Below are positions 10,952 to 20,695 of a stretch of 64,000 nucleotides of DNA, in pieces. The stretch is from Megamerina dolium (Eukaryota; Arthropoda; Insecta; Diptera; Megamerinidae), in assembly GCA_963854835.1 (NCBI GenBank), contig OY978526.1:87844846-87908845 (forward strand), read 5' to 3'. Position 1 is the stretch's first letter, and each line of letters begins with the position of its first letter. The translations under genes and the position numbers were made by a program. The notes beneath the pieces were generated by a model. That model did no database searches and was not told the DNA's origin. It was given only the letters and a program-made list of their open reading frames with translations.

Positions 10952-12526
10952 TTATACCCTGCATAATGCAATATGCATGGTATATTCATTTCGGTCAGAT
11001 GTTTGTGTCCACTTGAAGGAATCTCCGGAGATATAGACATGGATATATATTCGTGATCAGCGTCGATTAAATTTTCGATTTAACGATGTCCGTCCGTCCG
11101 TCCGTCTGTCTGTCACCTGGCTGGTTCGCACGATAACTTGAGTAAATATTGAGCTATTTCGATGAAATTTGGCATAAGTAATCTATGATCTAAGGGTACG
11201 GAGGGGATTGATATTGGGCATGATCGGTCAATAACCACGCCCACACCAAGCATTCAAAGCGACTAACCTCGAAATTTTCAAAATCTTTAACTTGCTATAG
11301 CTCACATAATATACCACTTGGGACAACAATATTTTGCACATAGAGTTATATTATACTACTATATAACCTCGCCAAAAGTGGGTGAGCCACGCCTACTTTC
11401 TAGCGTAGCTCCCATACAAAGTGTCTGTACTTCTTTTAAATTGAAACTGCTGTAACTTCTATAATCTTCTGTCTAGAATAACCATAATTGACACTTAGAT
11501 TAACACGGTAGTTGGAAATGATATGGCAGAAAATCAATGTGCCACGCCCACTCCTTTTTGGGTCTCCCATATAAAGTTGCGGAAATTAAAAAAAATGTTA
11601 CCGGTTATAACTTGCAAACTATTCAACGTAGAATAACGAGATTTAAGGTGTGGATTAGTATTGTACGAGCAACTAGGCTCACAGAAAATAGGCGCACCAC
11701 GCCCAGTGTTTATCGTAGCCCCCATACAAATTTTAAATTGAAACAGCTGTAACTTCGGCAATCTTCTGTCTAGAATAACCATAATTGACACTTAAATTAA
11801 TATCGTAGTCGGCAAAAATCTGGCAGAAAATCAGTGTGCCACGCCCACTCCTTCATGGGTCTCCCATACAAAGTCGAGTGAATTAAACTAAAATTTTAAG
11901 CTCCATAGCTTACAAACCATTTAGCCTAGGGCAACGAGACTTAGGGTATGGATTAGTATTGTACGAGCAACTAGGCTCACAGAAAATGGGCGCACCACGC
12001 CCAGTGTTTATCGTAGCCCCCATACAAATTTTAAATTGAAACAGCTGTAACTTAGGCAATCTTATGTCTACAATAACCATAAGTGACACTTAAATTAATA
12101 TCGTAGTCGGAAATAATCTGGCGAAAAATCTGCGTACCACGCCCACTTCTTATTGGGGCTCCCATACAGAGTTGAGGAAATTAAACAAAAATGTTAACCA
12201 CCATAACTTAGAAACTATTCAACGTAGGACACCAAATTTAAGGTGTGGATTAACATTGAAAAATTAATTGGATTTACTAGAAAGTGGTAAGCCACGCCCA
12301 CTTTTTATATAGCTCCCATACTAAGCCTCGGAATTATCTTAAAATCCTTTTACTTCGTCAAAGTCAACCATATTTCGGGTGTAAATTAGTAGTACAAGCA
12401 AAAATTGTTTCTCGAAAAGTGGAAATAAAAGAAAAGTTGGATATTCGAGTAAACTTTTTATATACAAATCTACATATGCAGGGTATAGTTTGGTCGGCCC
12501 AAGCCGACTGTAAGGAGATTTTTTAA
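10952..12526 (+). mobile_element. Repetitive element with TACCCTGCA ends and GCCACGCCCA repeats (copy A)
   Basis: Begins TTTATACCCTGCATAATG and ends ATGCAGGGTATA followed by GGTCGGCCCAAGCCGACTG and a T-run, so the two ends carry an inverted TATACCCTGCAT/ATGCAGGGTATA pair. It contains a (GTCC)n tract near 11090-11110 and then roughly 298-bp repeated units built from two half-units, each with GCCACGCCCA and CTCCCATACAAA motifs. It has no coding frame of substance. Similar intergenic repeats with 'ATACCC' ends are common in fly genomes; the class is uncertain and non-autonomous. An inverted relative lies at 14.48-15.84 kb. Confidence 0.7.
11380..12190 (+). repeat. About 298-bp internal tandem units with GCCACGCCCA
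   Basis: The pair 'CACGCCCACTCCTT...GGGTCTCCCATA' recurs at about 11543, 11842 and (diverged) 12138, spacing close to 297 bp. The alternate half-unit 'CACGCCCAGTGTTTATCGTAG' occurs at about 11698 and 11996, spacing 298 bp. An earlier diverged half-unit starts near 11388. These are tandem copies within the larger element. Confidence 0.8.
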
Positions 12527-13935
12527 CTTAATTTTTTCCAAAACTAATTAACCTATGCATAATAAAAATGTATAATCTTTCAAGCAAAAAAAGAAAAAAT
12601 GAATTAAATGAATTTAAGAAAAAGTTATTTGAGTTTTTTAATGTAGCAATATTCATCAGCCACCCTGTACATATATACTTTACATACATATGTATAGATA
12701 TATACACAAGCCAATATGTTACGGTACACATCATAATTGTACAATTTTGTTCAAAGCATCAAAGTTTTCGAACATTTGAATATTCATACAGATTATTAAA
12801 AAAATATAATTTCCATCAACGAGTACGATCAACTTTGGATAATCGCATGTATCATATACATTATAATATGAACAAAACGTTTGTAGCAAATCCATTAAAA
12901 TATTTGAATATTAAAACAAGCTTTTACATATATGTACGTATCGTATTACTCGCACTTGTAAGTTTATAAAATGCCTTAGTTAAATAATAGCTACACATCT
13001 GATTTTAACCTATTTTGAATATGTTAGCACTCATAGGTGTTAGGTTAACAGTACAAATAACACATTTCTCTGAAATTCAAAATTTTTAGCCCACACATAC
13101 AAACGTACGTACAATGTGTACTTAAACGAAAAGGTATCATTAAAAATACAAATCACGTTTGGTATATCATTACGCGCGTCACAAAATTGCAATCATCTAC
13201 ATTATGGTATTTCGATGTATATGGTAGGTATATTTTCAGACACACGTGCTTCCCAACAGCTGATACAGACAGGAAAGGTAACATAATTGCATATATTATA
13301 TTCAAGTATACTGTGTGTATAGTTATTGTTGTAATCTGTTTTGTGCGTTCAAAGTGTACTAAATGCTTAAGCGCCTATAACTTTTTTTTTTCTGCCTATG
13401 TGTGAAGCATATCTACAAATCATATGTACACACATGATAAGTAAATACTCTCATTTCGTATATTTCACTGATACGAGTAATACATATTGTGCTAATTATT
13501 ATATACACGTAAATTCATTCGCATGTAAGTATATTACCTATGTATGTGAATAAAATCGCTCATAATACGAGTAGTTTTAATGCAATTTTTTTAAATTTGT
13601 TTACCCTCTACGCACCAACTATTTATTTTTCGTTACTTAATTAATTTGCCTTGATTACACCCTATGTTAACTATAAGTGAAGCCAGAGGCTTTACTTTAA
13701 ATCAAACTTTTCAATTAAAAGTGTACATTAAAACATTCCTCTTCAATTTCCATTTCGATTACTGAAGAAAACACATGCATAATTCCCACAACCTTCACCT
13801 TCTCGTTTTCATTATCACATGTATGTACATTAGGTCGGATCAAATTTTTTTTTTACCATATATCGTATAGCAAGTACAGAAACCACCAAAGACTCCTACA
13901 ATATTTGCCCAAGCAATGATGGATTTAAATTAATT
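12527..13935. other. Spacer between inverted repeat elements
   Basis: AT-rich intergenic DNA; frames at 12568-12969 and 13187-13405 are low-complexity and show no domain or splice structure that I can defend. Short ACATACATATGTAT-type palindromic microsatellite patches occur. Confidence 0.45.
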
Positions 13936-14297
13936 TTGGAGTGTGTGCGAGTTCGTCTAAATTGGGGTCTAAATTGTGATTTTACATAAATTATTGAACA
14001 CATGTCGATAACGCAGTGAATATATAAACAATTTAGGGAATTTTCTAGCAACCTTTTCATACCTAAATACTAGCTGTGGAAAAAATTAAAACTGTATTAC
14101 CACAGAACAGCAAAGTTCGATAATCGTTATTTTTCGTTTTGAAACAGAACAAAATAAATATTAAAAAAAAAAGTAAAGAAAATGGAAAAAGAGAAGCCAT
14201 ATTCTTTATTTTATGGGTGTCTAAATTGTGACTTTTCCTAATTTTTTGGAAATATGTCGATAATGCACTGAACCTAGATACTAGCTGTGAGCTACTA
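13936..14297 (+). repeat. Partial copy of the GTGCGAGTTCGTCTAAATT repeat
   Basis: Starts GGAGTGTGTGCGAGTTCGTC and carries the same internal order as the next copy: CAATTTAGGGAATTTTC, TTTTCATACCTAAATA, CACAGAACAGCAAAGTTCG and a TTTTTCGTTTTGAAACAG block, then GGAAAAAGAGAAGCCATATT. It is a tandem, same-orientation relative of the MITE at 14298-16031 with its own right end missing. Confidence 0.7.
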
Positions 14298-14483
14298 GGG
14301 TGTGCGCGAGTTCGTCTAAATTGCAGTGTATAGAAACAATTTAGGGAATTTTCAAGCAATCTTTTCATATCTAAATATTAGCTGAGAAAAAATTAAAACT
14401 TTATTAGCACAGAACAGCGAAGTTCGATAAACGTTATTTTTCGTTTTGAAACAGTACAAAATAAATATTTAAAAAAATAAAAA

Positions 14484-15836
14484 AAATCTCCTTACAGTCG
14501 GCTGGGGCCGACCAAATTATACCCTGCATATGTAGAGGTATATATAAAAAGTTTGCTCGTATATCCATCCTTTTCTTCCACTACTTTGTATAGGACCTAC
14601 ATTAAGAAGCAGGCGTACCTCACCAATTTTGGAGGATCAATTTCTGCCTATAATACTAAACTACATAGGTTGCAATGGGTTGACCTAGGCGTATTAATTA
14701 GTAAGTTATGGGTGTTTTAATGTTTAAGATAAATCCGAGACTTTGTACGGAAGCTATATAAAAAGTGGGCGTGACGTATCTCTTTCTGGTATATCTACTT
14801 AATTTTTCAATATCAATCCACACCTTAAATTTGGTTGTCCTACGCTGAATTGTACGTAAGTTATAGCGGTTTAAATTTTTCTTAATTTTCCAAACTTTGT
14901 ATGGTAGCCCCATTAAGAAGTGGCTGTGGCATGTTGATTTTTTTCAGATTATTTCCGACTACGATATTAATCTAAGTGTCAATTATGGTTATTTTAGGCA
15001 GGAGATTGCCGAAGTTACAGCTGTTTAAATTTAAAATTTATATGGGGGCTACGATAAACAGTAGGCGTGGTGCACCCATTTTCTGTAAGCCTAGTTGCTC
15101 GTACAATACTAATCCACACATTAAATCTCGTTATTCTACGCTGAATAGTTTGCAAGTTATAACCGGTAACATTTTTTTAATTTCCGCAACTTTGTATGGG
15201 AGACCCAAAAAGGAGTGGGCGTGGCACACTGATTTTCTGCCATATTTTTTCCGACCACCATGTTAATCTAAGTGTCAATTATGGTTATTCTGGACAGAAG
15301 ATTGTAGAAGTTACAGCTGTTTCAATTTAAAAGAAGTACAGACACTTTGTATGATAGCTACGCTAAAAAGTAGGCGTGGCTCACCTACTTTTGGCGAGGT
15401 TATATAGTTGTATAATATAACTCTATGTGCCAAATATTGTTGTCCCAAGTGGTATATTGTGTGAGTTATAGCAAGTTAAAGATTTTGAAAATTTCGAGGT
15501 TAGTCGCTTTGAATGCTTGGTGTGGGCGTGGTTATTGACCGATCATGCCCAATATCAATCCCCTCCGTACTCTTGGATCATAGATTACTTATGCCAAATT
15601 TCATCCAAATAGCTCAATATTTACTCAAGTTATCGTGCGAACCAGCCAGGTGACAGACAGACGGACGGACGGACGGACGGACGGACGGACGGACATCGTG
15701 AAATCGCAAATTTAATCGACGCTGATCACGAATATAAATCTATGTCTATATCTCCGGAGATTCCTTCAAGTGGACACAAACATCTGACCGAAATGAATAT
15801 ACCATGCATATTGCATTATGCAGGGTATAAAAATGG
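14484..15836 (-). mobile_element. GCCACGCCCA repeat element (copy B, inverted)
   Basis: Reverse-orientation relative of the element at 10.95-12.53 kb. It begins CTCCTTACAGTCGGCTGGGG with TATACCCTGCAT just inside, and ends with GCATTATGCAGGGTATA. It shares the (GGAC)n tract (15655-15694), the TGATCGGTCAATAACCACGC and TCCGGAGATTCCTTCAAGTG segments, and the repeated half-units. One fewer internal unit explains its shorter length. Its insertion site is a single A-rich position inside the surrounding MITE. Confidence 0.75.
15655..15694. repeat. (GGAC)n tetranucleotide tract
   Basis: Eight to nine GGAC units preceded by GACAGACAG. It is the reverse-strand counterpart of the (GTCC/GTCT)n tract in the partner element near 11090. 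Confidence 0.9.
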
Positions 15837-16033
15837 AAAAAAGAAGCCATATCCTTTATTTTTAAACACAAACATTTTCAAATTGCTGGATTTTTGTTTG
15901 TTTCTCCATTTAGGAAATGTCAAATTTAGAAACGAACTCGCACTTTTGTCATATACGAGTATCTTTCCCATTTCAAAGGCAGCGCCATATCAATTTAGAT
16001 CCTAAAATTTAGACGAACTCGCACACAACCCTA

Positions 16034-16429
16034 AAACGATACGCATTTTGACGAGCAAGTATTTCTGATATTTCACCATACACATCTGATCGGCTCTAAT
16101 GACGTACTGTTACGTGTATATGGAAATCGAAAAAAAAATTTTGAGATAAGTAGTTCACCATTGGAATGAATATAAATTAATAAAAGAAAAGAAGCATCTT
16201 ATGATTATTCGCTTTGCATGTTCGAAAGCCTTCTTATATTTATTGGGTAATAGTTATATATTATATATTAACTGGCTTCATTTGTATGTATTGAACAGAA
16301 TTAATCAATTTAAACACAATTTTTTTCGATTACCAGCAGGCACGAAACGATAATATGATTTCCACCGTATTCGTAACATACACGTACTACTTATCGAATA
16401 TTCGACGTACATATTTCTTAAATTTTGAC
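16034..16429. other. Intergenic AT-rich DNA
   Basis: No gene or repeat recognised between the MITE and the SINE fragment. Confidence 0.5.
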
Positions 16430-16680
16430 AACCTTAGAAAGGAACTACTTATATTAGCCGGTTCCAAATGTCAGAACCCTTATGACATCACCTTTTCTCA
16501 GCTTTGTCACAGAGCTCTTTTTTTGAAGTTTTTTCATAGCAAATTGTTACAGCCAGAAGAATTACCACTTAGATGGACAGATGGGTTCGAAAGAAAATTT
16601 TTTTCGAAATTAAAATTGTGCTTCAGCCGGAGATTAATCGAACAACCAACGCACTAACCAATAGTCTTCCATTTCCTCGG
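16430..16680 (-). mobile_element. tRNA-derived SINE, copy 1 (degenerate)
   Basis: The minus strand shares with the other three copies the body motifs CTCTGTGACAAAGCTGAGAA, GTGATGTCATAAGGGTTCTG, the TTTCTTTCGAAC segment and, at its 5' side, GGTTAGTGCGTTGGTTGTTC and TTCGATTAATCTCCGGCTG, which correspond to a mutated tRNA-like head with a B-box-like element. The open frame over this region (plus strand) is incidental. Confidence 0.68.
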
Positions 16681-17011
16681 CAGTAACAAGTACTGGCTTG
16701 TTATTACAATCGGATGGAACGAAGCCGGAACAGTGCTTGATTGATACTTGCAGGTCTATATATCTTTCCTTGGTTGTTGACATTCTTCAAATACCAGACC
16801 AATAGAATATGTTAGTAGTATAGATATCAAACGAAGTATGTTCTTAAAGCATTGGAATACAAAACAGTGCGAAATAGTGGGCAACATTTTTAGATATGAT
16901 TCAGATTTTACTTATGAGTTTATTCGTAGGAAAAACTAAAAATAAGAAGTAGCAACAGAAACAGAGATGGTTCACACAGTGAATCAAATTGACAAAATCA
17001 TTCTCGAAGAT
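16681..17011. other. Intergenic DNA beside the LINE insertion
   Basis: No recognised feature. The first copy of the LINE target-site duplication, CCTTTATAACT, lies immediately to the right at 17012-17022. Confidence 0.5.
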
Positions 17012-17022
17012 CCTTTATAACT

Positions 17023-19726
17023 TACTTACTTACTTATGTGGCCATAACAACCGAATATCGATTTAGGCCGAAAATAACATGCTTCGCCAGTCATCTCTGT
17101 TCTTCGCTAGCTGGCGCCAGTTAGAAATTCCAAGCGCCGTCAGGTTCTCCAGTACTTGGTCTTTCCACCGGAGGTTTGGTCTTCCTCTTTTGCGTCGTCC
17201 TCCAGCGGGTTCCGAATATAACACCTTCTTAGCTGGAGCGTGTTCTTCCATTCGGTCGACATGGCCTAGCCAGCACAGCCGCTGGATTTTGATGCGCTTT
17301 ACTATGTCAATATCAGCATACAGCTCGTACAGCTCATGGTTGTACCTTATTCGGTACTCGCCACCAACGCAAATAGGTCCAAAGATCTTGCGTAGGACTT
17401 TTCTCTCGAAAACTCCAAGTATTCGCTCATCCGAGGTGGAAATTGTCCAGGCTTCAGAGCCATATGTTAGGACAGGCATGATGAGAGACTTGTAGAGTGT
17501 AGTTTTCGTTCTTCGAGAGAGGGCTCGACTTCTCAATTGCTTACTCAGCCCAAAGTAACACGTGTTAGCAAGAGTTATCCTACGCATGATCTCCAAGCTG
17601 ACGTCATTACTGCTGTTAATGCTGGTTCCAAGATAGACAAAGTCCCTTACTACTTCAAAAGCGTAGTTGTCAACAGTGACGTGCTGTCCAAGACGCCGGG
17701 ACTCTTTGTTTGTTGACATTAGATACTTCGTCTTGCCCTCGTTCACCGTGAGACCCATCCTACGCGACTCTCTTTCCAACTCTGAGAATGCTGCACTGAC
17801 TGCTCGCGTGTTCATGCCGATTATGTCAATATCGTCGGCATACGCTAACAGTATGACACTTTTGTTGAAGATAGTGCCATTATGTCGTAGATCAGCAGCT
17901 CGTATTATTTTCTCCATAATAAGATTGAAGAAGTCGCACGATAACGAATCACCTTGTCTGAAACCCCGTTCGGTATTAAACGGTGCGGAGAGGTCCTTCC
18001 CAATTTTCACTGCACAACGGGAGTTATGCAGTGTCATTCTACAAAGTCGAATGAGCTTTACAGGAATACCGAACTCAGACATTGTTGCATAGAGGTAATC
18101 CCTTACCGGACTGTCGAAAGCGGCTTTATAATCAACAAATAGGTGGTCTGTGTCGATCTGTTTTTCTTGGGTCTTCTCCAGGATTTGGCGCAGTGTGAAA
18201 ATCTGGTCGATGGTGGATTTACCAGGTCTGAAGCCACACTGATAAGGTCCAATTAGGTTGCTGAGCATAGGCTTCAACCTTTCACACAGTACGCTCGATA
18301 GAACCTTGTACGCGATGCTCAGGAGACTTATTCCACGGTAGTTGGCGCAAATTGTGGGGTCTCCTTTTTTATGTACAGGACAGAGAACACTGAGCCTCCA
18401 ATCATCAGGCATGCTTTCTTCCGACCATATTCTGCTTATGAGCTGGTGCATGCGGGTGAGCAGCTCATCGCCTCCGGTCTTAAACAACTCGGCAGGCAGG
18501 CCATCAGCACCTGCAGCTTTGTTGTTCTTCAGCCTTAAAATGGCCGTTTCAACCTCGTCATAGTCGGGTGGTGGAACATCAACACCATCATCTGTAATTG
18601 GGGTTATCGGGCATTCTCCTCCACTGGCGGAATTGTTCGTAGCACCGCCATTCAGTAACGTGGAGAAGTGTTCCCTCCATAGGCTCAGTACACTCTGGAC
18701 ATCCGTAACCAGATTCCCATTTCCATCACGACAAGAAGAGGTTCCGGGATTTAAACCTCCACTCAGGCGCTTGATCTTTTCAAAGAATTTTCGAGTCTCA
18801 TTCTTGTCGGTACACATCTCTATCTCCTCACACTCACGTCTTTCAAACTCCCTCTTCTTGCGCCTGAAAATACGTCTCTCTGCACTCCTTTTCTCTCTAT
18901 ACCGCTCCTTAACAGCTCGCGTTACGCCTGCACGCAGGGTTTTTCTGTAGGCGGCGTCTTTCTCTGCGGTAGCGTCGCGACACTCCTGATCATACCACTC
19001 ATTCCTCAGAGGCCGGTAGTAACCGATTACCTCCTCGGCAGCAGTAGTCATGGAGTGGGATATATGTGTCCACCGTGCGCATGTATCATCAAGTGGGGGA
19101 GTGTTCTGCATAAGCAGATCCGATAGTCGAGTGGAAAATGCATCTGCTGTCTCTGGTGATCGCAGCTTACTGACGTCGAGCTTTCTCTGTGTGGGACTTC
19201 TCTTGTTATTTGCGACACATAGGCGTGTGCGCACCTTAGCTGCAACAAGGTAGTGATCCGAGTCGATGTTGGCACCACGGATCGATTTCACGTCCATCAC
19301 ACTGGAAGCATGCCTTCCGTCAATCACCACATGATCAATTTGGTTTCTTGTACGTTGATCTGGAGACAGCCATGTCGCTTTGTGGATGTCGAGATGCTGG
19401 AATCTGGTACCACCAATTACCATGTTTCGTGCTACGGCGAAGTCGATGAGCCTCATTCCGTTATCGGAGGTGTTCTGGTGGAGGCTGAATTTTCCGACAG
19501 TTGGACCAAAGGTACCTTCCTTGCCCACCCTGGCATTAAAGTCGCCAAGCACGATTTTGATATCGTGGCGGGGGCAGCGGTCATAAGCTTCTTCGAGGCG
19601 CTGAAAGAAGCTCTCCTTGGTCACATTGTCCTTCTCATCCGTCGGAGCGTGGGCACATATAAGGCTGATGTTGAAAAATTTTGCCTTGATGCGGATTGTG
19701 GCCAGCCGTTCGTTCACAGGCGTGAA
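17023..19726 (-). mobile_element. 5'-truncated APE/RT non-LTR retrotransposon with target-site duplication
   Basis: A 2.7-kb LINE insertion bounded by the identical 11-mer CCTTTATAACT at 17012-17022 and 19727-19737. The 3' end (left, reverse strand) finishes with a few AAGT tetranucleotides instead of poly-A, as in RTE-like elements. The 5' end cuts into the endonuclease domain, so only the N-terminal part of the protein and the 5' UTR are lost. At least six decayed relatives occur in this window (4.7, 25.2, 33.9, 35.0, 45.8 and 55.5 kb). Confidence 0.88.
17063..19717 (-). CDS. LINE endonuclease/reverse transcriptase, 5'-truncated but open
   Basis: An uninterrupted 884-codon frame encodes the replication protein of the LINE: it nicks target DNA and reverse-transcribes the element RNA. 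Residues 1-160 are the rear half of an apurinic-type endonuclease, with GDFNAR at 58-63 and SDHYLV at 153-158. Residues about 440-700 are reverse transcriptase, with VDYKAAFD at 528-535, RQGD at 587-590 and the catalytic YADD at 626-629. The C-terminus has YGSEAW, WLGHV (816-820) and a GRPNLRW block ending the usual thumb/tail region. The listed first residue is a GTG, and an in-frame stop lies five codons upstream, so there is no native start; the front of the endonuclease is missing. RTE-like clade membership is inferred from the tail repeats and absence of RNase H. Antisense frames across it are shadows. Confidence 0.9.
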   Translation of the reverse strand: MNERLATIRIKAKFFNISLICAHAPTDEKDNVTKESFFQRLEEAYDRCPRHDIKIVLGDFNARVGKEGTFGPTVGKFSLHQNTSDNGMRLIDFAVARNMVIGGTRFQHLDIHKATWLSPDQRTRNQIDHVVIDGRHASSVMDVKSIRGANIDSDHYLVAAKVRTRLCVANNKRSPTQRKLDVSKLRSPETADAFSTRLSDLLMQNTPPLDDTCARWTHISHSMTTAAEEVIGYYRPLRNEWYDQECRDATAEKDAAYRKTLRAGVTRAVKERYREKRSAERRIFRRKKREFERRECEEIEMCTDKNETRKFFEKIKRLSGGLNPGTSSCRDGNGNLVTDVQSVLSLWREHFSTLLNGGATNNSASGGECPITPITDDGVDVPPPDYDEVETAILRLKNNKAAGADGLPAELFKTGGDELLTRMHQLISRIWSEESMPDDWRLSVLCPVHKKGDPTICANYRGISLLSIAYKVLSSVLCERLKPMLSNLIGPYQCGFRPGKSTIDQIFTLRQILEKTQEKQIDTDHLFVDYKAAFDSPVRDYLYATMSEFGIPVKLIRLCRMTLHNSRCAVKIGKDLSAPFNTERGFRQGDSLSCDFFNLIMEKIIRAADLRHNGTIFNKSVILLAYADDIDIIGMNTRAVSAAFSELERESRRMGLTVNEGKTKYLMSTNKESRRLGQHVTVDNYAFEVVRDFVYLGTSINSSNDVSLEIMRRITLANTCYFGLSKQLRSRALSRRTKTTLYKSLIMPVLTYGSEAWTISTSDERILGVFERKVLRKIFGPICVGGEYRIRYNHELYELYADIDIVKRIKIQRLCWLGHVDRMEEHAPAKKVLYSEPAGGRRKRGRPNLRWKDQVLENLTALGISNWRQLAKNRDDWRSMLFSA

Positions 19727-19737
19727 CCTTTATAACT

Positions 19738-20695
19738 ACTATTACTATTTATCCAATTTGCATGCATGCGATTGAAGAGATAATAAAATGGGCTACAAAA
19801 TGTGCTATAAAAACAATATTTGTTGTTTTTCAAATAAAGCAAATTTCACGACTTCATTTGATATATACTGTGCCAACATCTCTGCTTTCGGAGTACCTGA
19901 AATTAAATAATAAAAATTATCGTTATACCTTTTTTCTCAAATATTTTGTGTTGCAGTTCTAATAAATAGTTAAGTAAAATGCAAGAAATTATGTTTAGGC
20001 ATTTTGTGCGTAAAATCAAACTATCGATTGAATGATTTGCGAAATAACTAACGAAAACGATAAATTTCGTGATATGTTGTGATAAGTTTGACATTTGTAA
20101 ATAATTTTTGAAAAAATAAAAAATCTACTTTTGAATGGGACGGCTAAAACCCCAACCGTCACCCCTTGTCCCCTTGGCAAAGCTGAAGGGTTGATATTTT
20201 AGCTAAAATGATCTCTGCGCCCCATAGAATATTATGATCCCTGCGCCGTCTTCTACTTTAGAAAGCTAATGTATTATGGTTTTCCTTATTCCTATTTAAT
20301 AGTAAATAGCTAAAGAATATAAAGTAAAAACGACATATGCTACGTACATGTGCAGGTGTTTTCTATTTGCTATTTAGTAATATTTAGCATCAATTTTCTT
20401 CATCATCCCACTACATCAATTAGACTACAGAGCTAGTAATTCCGCGTGTATGCGATTATTCTATTGTGTCGACGGCGACGGCGGAACGTGTAAATTTATG
20501 TGACAAAAGCGACGACTTTTTTGTTCATATTTTGTGCAAACATCAAAAAGGTTCATAAAGAACAAATAAGTATACTCGTACAACGATGACAATTTAACAT
20601 GTTCATCTTAAGTAGTATTATAAAAGTGATAGTGGAACGATCAAGTAGTCAATGTCGGACAAATAATAATAGTTATCAAATTATCAATTATTCCA
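19738..20695. other. Upstream flank of the SLC26 gene
   Basis: AT-rich DNA holding the presumed promoter and 5' UTR of the transporter gene. The stretch at 20130-20260 is locally GC-richer (CAACCGTCACCCCTTGTCCC) but gives no coding signal. Confidence 0.45.

Larger units (their letters stand above)
14298..16031. mobile_element. TA-flanked MITE interrupted by element copy B
   Basis: The left end GGGTGTGCGCGAGTTCGTCT and the right end, which on the reverse strand reads GGGTTGTGTGCGAGTTCGTC, form terminal inverted repeats of about 25 bp, flanked by TA on both sides (14296-14297 and 16032-16033). This suggests a Tc1/mariner-type MITE. The internal sequence is shared with 13936-14297. It is split after AAATATTTAAAAAAAT (about 14482) by the inverted GCCACGCCCA element, and resumes with AATGGAAAAAAGAAGCCATA at about 15833. 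Confidence 0.72.

Noticed and set aside
11090..15694. Possible CRISPR-like or satellite array
   Set aside because: The repeated units are long, diverged and contain no short-repeat/spacer pattern; eukaryotic nuclear DNA is indicated by introns throughout.
16355..16657. 100-codon frame starting MISTVFVTYTYY
   Set aside because: Most of it is the antisense of SINE copy 1; the same DNA recurs at 27.7, 34.3 and 44.1 kb without keeping the frame.
17079..19735. Several plus-strand open frames of 60-160 codons across the LINE
   Set aside because: They are antisense shadows of the reverse transcriptase frame with no domain of their own.
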